Positions 1 through 6,074 of a stretch of 11,181 nt of DNA are shown one piece after another. The stretch's first letter is position 1, and each line of letters starts with the position of its first letter. The stretch is from Leclercia sp. UBA7405 (GTDB lineage: Bacteria > Pseudomonadota > Gammaproteobacteria > Enterobacterales > Enterobacteriaceae): NCBI GenBank assembly GCA_002469605.1, contig DKMV01000025.1, positions 1-11,181 on the forward strand, given 5' to 3'. The notes beneath the pieces are model-generated. The model saw only the letters and a list, made by a program, of their open reading frames with translations, did no database searches and was not told the DNA's origin. Both the position numbers and the translations under genes were made by a program.

Positions 1-205
1 AGAGCTGGCAGAGAGCGAAGGAACCATTGAGCGTAAACTCTCCTGGACCGGCGACGTGAAAGCGCGTCCGGAGCGCATTACCGAGTCTGAGTTCCTGTGG
101 CAGCACAACCAGGATCCGATGGCGGTAGACAAACTGGCGGACGGTATCCGTAAGTTTGCCGTTGACCAGGAAAAACTGGAAAAAATGATCGGCGATCTGC
201 TGTAA
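1..205 (+). CDS. talB: Transaldolase B, C-terminal end (partial)
   Basis: The window opens inside this gene; codons run in frame from base 2 to the TAA at 203-205, giving the last 67 residues. They include [18 protein letters not shown] and end [11 protein letters not shown], which I recognise as the conserved C-terminus of enterobacterial transaldolase B. The enzyme moves a dihydroxyacetone unit between sedoheptulose 7-phosphate and glyceraldehyde 3-phosphate in the cytosolic non-oxidative pentose phosphate pathway. The catalytic Schiff-base lysine and the barrel core lie outside the window, so only the C-terminal helices can be judged. The next gene is mog, as in E. coli, which supports talB rather than the paralogue talA. 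No frameshift is visible. Confidence 0.95.
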   Translation, partial: ELAESEGTIERKLSWTGDVKARPERITESEFLWQHNQDPMAVDKLADGIRKFAVDQEKLEKMIGDLL

Positions 206-212
206 TCATGCC

Positions 213-236
213 GCGTGGCCGGACTTCCGGTCACGC
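213..236 (+). terminator. Strong hairpin just after talB, probable terminator or attenuator
   Basis: Eight bases after the talB stop, GCGTGGCCGGA and TCCGGTCACGC pair as an 11-bp stem with one G-T wobble and a CT turn (in practice a 4-nt loop closed by C... after opening the A-T pair). The bases that follow, TACTTCTTCTGTTCC, are pyrimidine-rich but contain no clean T run. It could end or reduce talB transcription before mog, or protect the talB mRNA 3' end. The pairing is seen directly; the role is inferred. Confidence 0.55.
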
Positions 237-315
237 TACTTCTTCTGTTCCCTGTCTGAATTTCCCCTCTGCGTGTATCATTCCCCTTAATCAGTACTGG
301 TTGAATGGAATGAAT

Positions 316-903
316 ATGAATACCTTACGTATCGGCTTAGTTTCGATTTCTGACCGCGCCTCCAGCGGTGTGTATGAAGATAAAGGCATCCCTGCTCTGG
401 AAGCATGGCTGGCCAGCGCGCTGACGACCCCTTTTACCATAGAGACGCGTTTGATCCCTGATGAGCAGGCGATCATCGAGCAGACCCTGTGCGAGCTGGT
501 GGACGAGATGAGCTGTCATCTGGTGCTGACCACTGGCGGTACCGGCCCGGCGCGCCGTGACGTGACGCCTGATGCTACCCTGGCGATTGCCGACCGCGAA
601 ATGCCGGGGTTTGGCGAGCAGATGCGGCAGATCAGCCTGCATTTTGTGCCGACGGCGATCCTCTCCCGCCAGGTGGGCGTTATCCGTAAACAGGCGCTGA
701 TCCTGAACCTGCCCGGCCAGCCAAAATCGATTAAAGAGACCCTCGAAGGGGTAAAAGCGGATGACGGCGCGGTAGTGGTGGCGGGGATCTTCGCAAGTGT
801 ACCGTATTGTATACAGCTACTGGAAGGGCCGTACGTGGAGACGGATCCGCAGGTAGTAGCAGCTTTTCGCCCGAAAAGCGCTCGGCGCGAGACGATATCC
901 TGA
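316..903 (+). CDS. mog: Molybdopterin adenylyltransferase Mog
   Basis: Mog adenylylates molybdopterin using Mg-ATP, the step before MoeA inserts molybdate to form molybdenum cofactor; it is a cytosolic trimer. The 195-residue product matches the E. coli length and sequence closely. The MoCF-biosynthesis core is plain: SISDRASSG at 10-18, the substrate-binding TTGGTGPARRDVTPDA at 72-87, and the acidic residues Asp49 (LIPDEQ) and Asp82 (RRD) described as important in E. coli Mog. I chose the ATG at 316 (start MNTLRIGLVSIS) because it gives the family N-terminus; the frame stays open back to an ATG at 208, but that stretch overlaps the talB hairpin and has no family resemblance. A GGA lies 6 nt before the start; another in-frame ATG is at 310. 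No convincing promoter was found in the 110-bp gap, so readthrough from talB is possible. The ModE-marked transporter at 2307-4009 makes the neighbourhood coherent for molybdenum. Confidence 0.97.
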   Translation: MNTLRIGLVSISDRASSGVYEDKGIPALEAWLASALTTPFTIETRLIPDEQAIIEQTLCELVDEMSCHLVLTTGGTGPARRDVTPDATLAIADREMPGFGEQMRQISLHFVPTAILSRQVGVIRKQALILNLPGQPKSIKETLEGVKADDGAVVVAGIFASVPYCIQLLEGPYVETDPQVVAAFRPKSARRETIS

Positions 904-971
904 AATTAACCCATTTGTGACATAAGCTACAGCCTGGATAGCGCGGCGAGCAATTTACGGTATAGTAATTT

Positions 972-1000
972 TTTCTTTACGATAGCTGTAAAAATATAAT
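972..1000 (+). promoter_or_regulatory. Possible promoter of the MFS gene
   Basis: A perfect -10 hexamer TATAAT lies at 995-1000, in an AT-rich stretch 20 nt before the ATG at 1021. At 17-bp spacing the -35 is only TTTCTT (972-977), a poor match, so activation or a weak promoter is likely. The leader would be about 14 nt, containing the Shine-Dalgarno GAAGGG. The 117-bp gap 904-1020 has no other obvious signal apart from weak CRP-like and ModE-like half-sites discussed elsewhere. Confidence 0.4.
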
Positions 1001-1020
1001 AACGCTATGAAGGGTTTGCT

Positions 1021-2310
1021 ATGTCACACTCCACCCGGCCTCTCAATCGTCAGGACTTCAAAACGCTAACGCTCGCCGCCTTAGGCGGCGCGCTGGAATT
1101 CTACGATTTTATTATCTTTGTCTTCTTCGCCGCCGTGGTGGGGGAGCTCTTCTTCCCGGCGGATATCCCGGAGTGGCTGCGCCAGGTGCAGACCTTTGGC
1201 ATTTTTGCCGCAGGCTATCTGGCGCGACCGCTGGGTGGGATCGTCATGGCCCATTTTGGCGATCTGGTCGGGCGTAAAAAGATGTTTACCCTGAGCATTC
1301 TGCTGATGGCCGTGCCGACGCTGGCGATAGGCCTGCTTCCCACCTATGCCACGCTGGGCATCCTTGCCCCGCTACTGTTGCTTTTGATGCGTATTCTGCA
1401 GGGGGCGGCTATCGGCGGCGAGGTACCGGGCGCATGGGTTTTTGTTGCCGAGCACGTCCCGGCACGGCGCATTGGTATCGCCTGTGGAACCCTGACGGCA
1501 GGCCTGACCGTTGGCATTTTGCTGGGGTCGGTGGTCGCGACCATTGTGAATAGCAGCATGAGCCAACAGGCCGTCCATGAGTGGGGCTGGCGTATGCCGT
1601 TCCTGCTGGGCGGGGCGTTTGGGCTGGTGGCGATGTACCTGCGCCGCTGGCTGCAGGAGACCCCGATCTTCCTTGAGATGCAGCAGCGCAAAGTGCTGGC
1701 GCAGGAGCTACCGGTCAAGGCGGTGGTGCTGCGTCACCGGAGCGCGGTAGTGGTATCCATGCTTCTTACCTGGCTGCTGTCGGCAGGTATTGTAGTGGTG
1801 ATTTTAATGTCACCCGTCTGGCTGCAAAAACAGTATGGCTTCGCCCCGGCGGTCACGCTGCAGGCCAACAGTATCGCCACTATTATGCTCTGCTTTGGCT
1901 GTCTGGCCGCCGGGCTGGCCGTTGACCGGATCGGTGCAAGCCTCACTTTTATTGTCGGCAGCCTGCTGCTGGCGGCGTCGAGCTGGGCGTTCTACCATCT
2001 TGCCGGTAACCACCCTGAGCAGCTGTTCCTGCTGTACGGCATGGTGGGGCTGTGCGTGGGCGTTGTCGGTGCGGTGCCTTACGTGATGGTACGCGCCTTC
2101 CCGCCGGAGGTGCGCTTCACCGGGATCTCATTCTCTTATAACGTCTCGTACGCCATTTTCGGTGGCCTGACGCCAATTGCCGTAACCCTGCTAATGGGCG
2201 TGTCGCCGATGGCGCCGGCCTGGTATGTGCTAGCGCTGTCGCTAATGGGGCTGGCGTTAGGCTTCTGGCTGCGCCAGAAGCCGGTAGAGGCCGTAGTCCT
2301 GGCGCACTAG
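1021..2310 (+). CDS. MFS transporter, metabolite:H+ symporter (MHS) type
   Basis: A 429-residue inner-membrane protein with a pattern of about 12 hydrophobic helices split by a charged loop around residues 210-235. The first helix carries GGALEFYD (22-29), the N-terminal hallmark of the MHS branch (ProP, KgtP, ShiA relatives). Between helices 2 and 3 is the MFS loop motif GDLVGRKK (80-87), and helix 4 begins RILQGAAIGGEVPGA, again typical of the branch. Proton-coupled uptake of an organic acid or zwitterion is the family expectation; the substrate cannot be told from sequence. The layout resembles E. coli YdfJ, recalled and not aligned. The ATG at 1021 follows GAAGGG at good spacing. Its TAG stop shares the palindrome CTAG with the stop of the opposing permease gene, so the genes abut with no room for a terminator between them. 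Confidence 0.9.
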   Translation: MSHSTRPLNRQDFKTLTLAALGGALEFYDFIIFVFFAAVVGELFFPADIPEWLRQVQTFGIFAAGYLARPLGGIVMAHFGDLVGRKKMFTLSILLMAVPTLAIGLLPTYATLGILAPLLLLLMRILQGAAIGGEVPGAWVFVAEHVPARRIGIACGTLTAGLTVGILLGSVVATIVNSSMSQQAVHEWGWRMPFLLGGAFGLVAMYLRRWLQETPIFLEMQQRKVLAQELPVKAVVLRHRSAVVVSMLLTWLLSAGIVVVILMSPVWLQKQYGFAPAVTLQANSIATIMLCFGCLAAGLAVDRIGASLTFIVGSLLLAASSWAFYHLAGNHPEQLFLLYGMVGLCVGVVGAVPYVMVRAFPPEVRFTGISFSYNVSYAIFGGLTPIAVTLLMGVSPMAPAWYVLALSLMGLALGFWLRQKPVEAVVLAH

Positions 2311-3092
2311 TGGCTGTTTCGCTCCCTTGCCGCCCGTTTGCCGGATACAAAGCAGATCATCGGCAAGGGAAGCGTTACGATCAGCAGCATCCATAGCAGG
2401 GTATATACCGCATCCACACCGTCGTTTTGCAGGTTGGTATAGAGCTTTACCGGTATCCCCTGCGGGAAATAAGCAAAAATCATGACTATCCCGAACTCTC
2501 CCACCGCGCGAACCCAGGCGAGGGTCACGGCAGAGGCCAGCCCCGGCAGTGCCAGCGGCAGTGTCAGAAAGCGAAAACGATTCCAGCCTGATGCGCCCAG
2601 CGTTTGCCCCGCCTCAAGAATGCTTTTGGGGACCGTGGCAAAGGCCGAACGGGCCACCACAATAAACCACGGCAGGGCGCCGTAGACCTGCGCCACCACA
2701 AAGGCCGCCGGGTTGTTTACAAGCGTAACGCCGAGCAGTGACAGCCACTGACCAAACAGACCGTAGGGCCCGAACGCAGATACCAGCAAAATCCCCATCG
2801 CCAGCGGCGGCGTGAGAAGCGGGATCATCACCAGCAGCTCGCCGACTATTCTCCGGCGACCGGTAGCCTGGGACAGCCACCATGCCACCGGTACGCCGAT
2901 AAGAATGACGATCCCCAGCGAAAGCAGCCCCAGCCCCAGAGAGACGGCAATGGCGTTGTCGTCCCGCCAGGCCAGCCGCAAATGATGCCATGAGGTGACG
3001 CTAATCAGCGTAATAAAAGGAATACTCAGCAGCAGGATCGCGGGCAGCGACAGCCAGCCCGCAACCCGGCCCGGACGACTTAGCGGGCGTAT
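2307..3092 (-). CDS. WtpB/ModB-like molybdate/tungstate ABC permease, non-canonical start
   Basis: Type I ABC importer permease. The membrane core has the EAA loop EAGQTLGASGWNRFRFLTLP followed by LALPGL, where the ATPase docks, and an ending like ModB/WtpB (GEFGIVMIFAYFPQGIP). The first TTG in frame (2979-2981) would give 224 residues beginning RLAWRDDN, which cuts off a helix. The frame stays open upstream to a TAG at 3096-3098 and encodes a clear first membrane segment (GWLSLPAILLLSIPFITLIS). No ATG, GTG or TTG lies in that extension. An ATA at 3090-3092 sits 7 nt after a perfect AAGGAG; starting there gives 261 residues with 6 probable helices, fitting the WtpB plan. The gene would then overlap the end of the binding-protein gene by 13 bases. 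Either ATA is used, or the ATG was lost and the gene is weakly expressed or decaying. Membership of the family is sure; the start is not. No ATPase gene follows. Confidence 0.8.
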   Translation of the reverse strand: MRPLSRPGRVAGWLSLPAILLLSIPFITLISVTSWHHLRLAWRDDNAIAVSLGLGLLSLGIVILIGVPVAWWLSQATGRRRIVGELLVMIPLLTPPLAMGILLVSAFGPYGLFGQWLSLLGVTLVNNPAAFVVAQVYGALPWFIVVARSAFATVPKSILEAGQTLGASGWNRFRFLTLPLALPGLASAVTLAWVRAVGEFGIVMIFAYFPQGIPVKLYTNLQNDGVDAVYTLLWMLLIVTLPLPMICFVSGKRAARERNSH

Positions 3093-4009
3093 ATGCTATC
3101 TCCTTTCGGTTCAGCGTAGCCGAACGCTTTGAACAGCTTCTGCCCTTCGGGACTTTTCATAAAGGTCACAAATTTCTGCCCCTGTTCCACCCCATTTGGT
3201 GCGTTTTTTAGTACCGCTGCGTAGAACACCATTGGCTGGGTATGGAGCACCTGATCCTGGCCTTTGCTGTCCTTAATGGTGAAGCTGACGGTGTCATACC
3301 ACGGTTTCGCCATTGACGGGTTGCTCAGGTTGATCTCATCCGGCAGGGCGACGTAGGGCAGATGGGCAGAACGCACTTCGCTCTCATACCCTGCCGCCGC
3401 ATCTACCTGGCCGCTCTCCAGGCGTGCGAGAAGGCCGCCTTCCTGGTGCGTCTGCTCCGGATTTTGCAGCGAGCCCAAAATCTTATCGGCGATACCCGGC
3501 ATTCTGTAGTACTTCTCGGCCAGCATCAGGCTAAAGACAATATTCTGCCCTTTAGGATCAACGTACGGATCGGTACGACCAAAGGTGACATCTTTCTGTG
3601 CCAGCAGCTTCAGCCATGAACCGTCTTGTTTCCGGCTGGCTTGTTCAAACTGCGCCGCGTGTCTGCCCTTAGGGCTCCAGGCGATCACCATGCTGGTGCT
3701 GGCAACCGGGACGGCGTCATCAATCAGCCCCGCATCCTTCAGGATCTGCATTGGCCCCGGGGTAATAGAGACGAACACATCGGCCACAATTTTGTGGCTT
3801 GCCAGCAGACGCGCCATCCCGTAAGCGCCTTGCCCCTGGCCCTGATACTCGCCGTTATCTGCTTTGGCAAACGCCGGGCCTAACCCCTGATCCATTACCT
3901 TGCCCATTGAACCGGCATAGGTCACGCGGATATCTTTTGCCAGCGCCACAGACGACATTTGCAGCAGCGCTACCGCTGCCAGGGCGAACTTCATTTTTCC
4001 AATAGCCAT
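3080..4009 (-). CDS. WtpA/ModA-like periplasmic molybdate/tungstate-binding protein
   Basis: A 309-residue secreted binding protein. Residues 1-24 form a signal peptide: lysines at 5 and 7, a hydrophobic core, and ALA before Lys25 as cleavage site. The mature part has family landmarks in order: TYAGSMGK (30-37), where ModA-type proteins bind the oxyanion; ADVFVS near 76-81; STSMVIAWSPKG (104-115); FGRTDPYVDPKG (143-154); and ALPDEINLSNP (221-231). The last two closely recall archaeal WtpA, whose acidic side chains give octahedral tungstate or molybdate coordination; I did not align them. It delivers its ligand to the permease encoded next. A ModE-like operator sits just upstream, agreeing with a molybdenum or tungsten role. 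ATG 4009 and ATG 3994 (MKFALAAV) are both possible starts; GAAGAG lies very close to the first, GGA near the second. The signal peptide works either way. Confidence 0.88.
   Translation of the reverse strand: MAIGKMKFALAAVALLQMSSVALAKDIRVTYAGSMGKVMDQGLGPAFAKADNGEYQGQGQGAYGMARLLASHKIVADVFVSITPGPMQILKDAGLIDDAVPVASTSMVIAWSPKGRHAAQFEQASRKQDGSWLKLLAQKDVTFGRTDPYVDPKGQNIVFSLMLAEKYYRMPGIADKILGSLQNPEQTHQEGGLLARLESGQVDAAAGYESEVRSAHLPYVALPDEINLSNPSMAKPWYDTVSFTIKDSKGQDQVLHTQPMVFYAAVLKNAPNGVEQGQKFVTFMKSPEGQKLFKAFGYAEPKGDSIYAR
3100..3105 (-). promoter_or_regulatory. Shine-Dalgarno AAGGAG before an ATA codon
   Basis: On the minus strand the last codons of the binding-protein gene contain AAGGAG, then 7 nt, then ATA (3092-3090), which is in frame with the permease. 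A full-strength ribosome site at ideal spacing with no ATG, GTG or TTG after it is unusual, and it is the reason I place the permease start at 3092. It lies inside codons for the C-terminal EPKGDSIYAR of the binding protein, so translational coupling is likely. Confidence 0.6.
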
Positions 4010-4017
4010 ACACTCTT

Positions 4018-4045
4018 CTCGTTATATATTTATTTACATAGCGAG
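4018..4045. promoter_or_regulatory. ModE-box-like operator
   Basis: A 28-bp inverted repeat: left arm CTCGTTATATA (4018-4028), spacer TTTATT (4029-4034), right arm TACATAGCGAG (4035-4045). The arms match in 9 of 11 positions. The E. coli molybdate repressor ModE binds sites of the form CGnTATATA-N6-TATATAACG, and the modA operator has TACATAACG in one arm; this site has the same arms and the same spacer length. It spans the expected transcription start of the binding-protein gene, the place where molybdate-bound ModE represses modABC. The match is visible; binding is inferred. Confidence 0.8.
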
Positions 4046-4072
4046 TATCCTGGAAAGCGATACCAGTGACAA
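4044..4072 (-). promoter_or_regulatory. Promoter of the molybdate/tungstate transporter genes
   Basis: On the minus strand TTGTCA (4072-4067, 5 of 6 matches to the -35) is followed after 17 bp by GATACT (4049-4044, 4 of 6 to the -10). The start point would fall near 4037, inside the ModE-like box, leaving a leader of about 28 nt. The -10 overlaps the operator by two bases, so a bound repressor would block RNA polymerase. This promoter means the oxyanion transporter need not depend on the upstream importer genes. Confidence 0.6.
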
Positions 4073-4112
4073 TGTCTGCAGGGAGGCTGTTGAGATTAGG
4101 TTGATGAAACGC

Positions 4113-4138
4113 CTAAGTCGGGCCAGAGCCCGGCGTAG
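4113..4138 (-). terminator. Imperfect hairpin after the metal-chelate importer genes
   Basis: Three bases after the stop of the upstream importer's last gene, the arms CTAAGTCGGGC (4113-4123) and GCCCGGCGTAG (4128-4138) pair around a CAGA loop (plus-strand reading). As minus-strand RNA the stem has two mismatches and only a TTT follows, so it is a weak terminator candidate. Its place between two differently regulated units (Fur-like and ModE-like) suits partial termination. Confidence 0.4.
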
Positions 4139-4141
4139 TTG

Positions 4142-5278
4142 TCAGTGCGAAGGGGTATAGCTCAGGATGATATTATCATCGGGAATATGCGTAAACCGGG
4201 TAACGATCGCGTGGTAGTCGGCCTGCGGATCGAGGTCTTTAAACAGCGTGGGATAGAAGATTTTACTCAGCGTCTCAATAGCGATGATGTTGTAGGGGTT
4301 GTTATAAAAGTGGTGATAGAGCGCCCCGGTATGGCCTTGAGCCACGGCCGGAATGGTAGCCACGCCCTGACGCGCTGTTAAGGCATTAAAGGCCGCCTGT
4401 ACGTCGCCTTCCGGGACGTTATAGCCAAAGGGGATAATCGCCGTGCCTCGCCCCGGGCGCTTAGAGCCGGTCATCAGGTAGTAATCCGGGTTCATGGCGA
4501 TAATTTTTTCTACCGAGACGGTCCCGGTCGCGCCCGGCAGCAGCTGTGAACCAATATTAGTACCGCCCGCTGCTTCAACGAGGCCGCCCCAGCCGTTACG
4601 CGCGTGGGTAAAGCAGCAGCTGTTATCCAGGCCGCCAACGCCGGCAATGGGTTCAATAAACACCAGCGGTTTTTTGCTGACGGTGGCCAGGCGCTGGTGG
4701 ATCTTATCCAGGCGCTGTTGATAGAAATCGATATAAGCCTGCGCGCGCTCAGTCTGGTCCATCACCTTGCCCAGCAGGGCAATACTGGGGATCGTGTTTT
4801 CAACCGGATGCAGCTCATAGTCCACAAAGATGACCGGAATATGCAGCGCTTCAAGCTGCGCCAGCACGCCGGTTTGCACCAGCGAGGGTTTGGCCCGCAG
4901 CTGGGCGATCATCAGGTCCGGCCGGCGGGAGATCACCGTTTCAAGATCCACATTTCCCTGGTCGGAAAACTTCATATCGAGGATTTTTTCCGCTTCCGGC
5001 CACTGGCGTTTCAGCAGATTCCAGGTTTCGGTATCCTGCTTTTTCGGCAGGTTATTCCATGCCACCACCTTCGCAAACGGGTTATCGCGCTCCAGCAGGG
5101 CGAGGGCAAAAATATCCCGTCCGTCCTGCAGAATGATGCGCTGCGGCGGGTGTTCAACGGTGACGGAACGGTTATCCAGATCTTTGACCGTAACGGGCCA
5201 GCTCTGCGCCTGAGCGAACAAAGGTGAAAGGAGTAATGCCAGGCCAGCGGCGGCAGTAATAAATTTCTTTAGCGCCAT
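4142..5278 (-). CDS. Periplasmic metal-chelate/siderophore-type binding protein (FecB/BtuF fold)
   Basis: A 378-residue class III periplasmic binding protein (Peripla_BP_2). Residues 1-24 are a signal peptide ending AQA before Gln25. The mature N-terminus VTVKDLDNRSVTVEHPPQRII is the standard opening of this fold. NVDLETVISRRPDLMIAQ (about 109-126) and VSVEKIIAMNPDYYLMTG are the paired lobe motifs of iron-siderophore and cobalamin binders. The length is above the usual 300 or so, with an extended C-terminal lobe rich in Tyr and His (LYHHFYNNPYNIIAIE) and a Cys-Cys pair (NSCCFTHARNGWGG); these might touch a ligand, but I cannot assign residues. It starts 19 nt after the ATPase gene with a modest GAGA ribosome site, so it is the third gene of the importer unit. 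The ligand is unknown: ferric chelate is favoured by the Fur-like box; a molybdenum chelate or heme-like ligand is not excluded. Confidence 0.88.
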   Translation of the reverse strand: MALKKFITAAAGLALLLSPLFAQAQSWPVTVKDLDNRSVTVEHPPQRIILQDGRDIFALALLERDNPFAKVVAWNNLPKKQDTETWNLLKRQWPEAEKILDMKFSDQGNVDLETVISRRPDLMIAQLRAKPSLVQTGVLAQLEALHIPVIFVDYELHPVENTIPSIALLGKVMDQTERAQAYIDFYQQRLDKIHQRLATVSKKPLVFIEPIAGVGGLDNSCCFTHARNGWGGLVEAAGGTNIGSQLLPGATGTVSVEKIIAMNPDYYLMTGSKRPGRGTAIIPFGYNVPEGDVQAAFNALTARQGVATIPAVAQGHTGALYHHFYNNPYNIIAIETLSKIFYPTLFKDLDPQADYHAIVTRFTHIPDDNIILSYTPSH

Positions 5279-5297
5279 GTTTATCTCGTTTTTTTTG

Positions 5298-6074
5298 TCA
5301 GAATGTCAGGCCGTCGACTACCACGTGTGGCAGCCCACGGGAGCAGTATTCAACCCGGCCCTCCACGCCGTACACCGTCGCCAGATTGGCAGGGGTCACG
5401 ACCTCACCCGGCAGCCCGCTGGCAATCAGCTCGCCGCCTTTTAGCATCATGGCGTAGTTGGCATGGCGCAGGGCAATGTTGATGTCGTGGATCACCACAA
5501 CGGTGACGATATTGCGCAACCGCGTTTCGCGGGCGACGATATCCATCACGTGAAACTGATAGTTGAGATCGAGGGCGCTTAAAGGTTCATCCAGCAACAG
5601 CAGGTCCGGCTCGCGGATCAATGACTGCGCGAGGCCAATCAACTGTTTTTGTCCGCCAGAGAGCTGATCGAGGAAGCTCATTGCCAGGTGGCCGACACCC
5701 AGCTTTTCAAGAATGGCATACGCCTCTTGCTCAACGTTATGCCCCGGGGCGCTGCCGCTGGCCCGGCGGGCCACAATCACCGACTCCAGGGCATGCAGAT
5801 GCACCCCCTGCGGCAATGATTGCGGCAGATAAACCACCTTTTGCGCACGTTCTGCTGACGGCAGCGTCATAAGATCCCTGCCGTTGAGCCGCAGCTCTCC
5901 CGTAGCGGGGTTCAAATCGGCGAGTGCCCGCAGCAGGGTCGATTTCCCCGATCCGTTTGGCCCCAGCAGGGCCGTAATTTGCCCACGCGGTAGCCGTGGG
6001 GTGGTGAGCCCATTAATGATCTTTTTATTGCGGTAACCGGTGTGGAGATCGCGAATCAGCAGGCCGTCGGTCAT
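5298..6074 (-). CDS. ABC transporter ATPase, FecE/FhuC/BtuD type
   Basis: A 258-residue ATPase that powers the neighbouring FecCD-type permease at the cytoplasmic face. All ABC motifs are intact: Walker A GPNGSGKST (38-46), Q-loop YLPQS (Gln85), signature LSGGQKQ (138-144), Walker B LLLLDE (158-163) with catalytic Glu163, D-loop SALD (166-169) and switch His196 (VIHD). The short C-terminus without a regulatory domain fits the FecE/FhuC branch and not the longer ModC/CysA branch. Its ATG overlaps the permease TGA as ATGA, so the two are translationally coupled. It is the only ATPase gene in the window, and it belongs by family to the type II importer, so it is an unlikely motor for the WtpB-like permease. 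Confidence 0.95.
   Translation of the reverse strand: MTDGLLIRDLHTGYRNKKIINGLTTPRLPRGQITALLGPNGSGKSTLLRALADLNPATGELRLNGRDLMTLPSAERAQKVVYLPQSLPQGVHLHALESVIVARRASGSAPGHNVEQEAYAILEKLGVGHLAMSFLDQLSGGQKQLIGLAQSLIREPDLLLLDEPLSALDLNYQFHVMDIVARETRLRNIVTVVVIHDINIALRHANYAMMLKGGELIASGLPGEVVTPANLATVYGVEGRVEYCSRGLPHVVVDGLTF

Noticed and set aside
208..315. Longer mog reading frame starting at 208 (231 residues)
   Set aside because: The added 36 residues overlap the talB hairpin, have no family resemblance and lack a ribosome site; the 195-residue form matches known Mog.
916..931. CRP-like site TGTGA-N6-CTACA after mog
   Set aside because: Only one half matches well, and the centre would be about 80 bases before the weak MFS start point; too weak to call.
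2614..2991. Minus-strand frame beginning with an ATG at 2991
   Set aside because: It is out of frame with the permease core and reads as a non-membrane Ala/Gly/Arg string; it does not supply the missing permease start.
4604..5227. Plus-strand frame of 207 codons opposite the FecB-like gene
   Set aside because: Shadow of a clear Peripla_BP_2 protein; no ribosome site or family resemblance.
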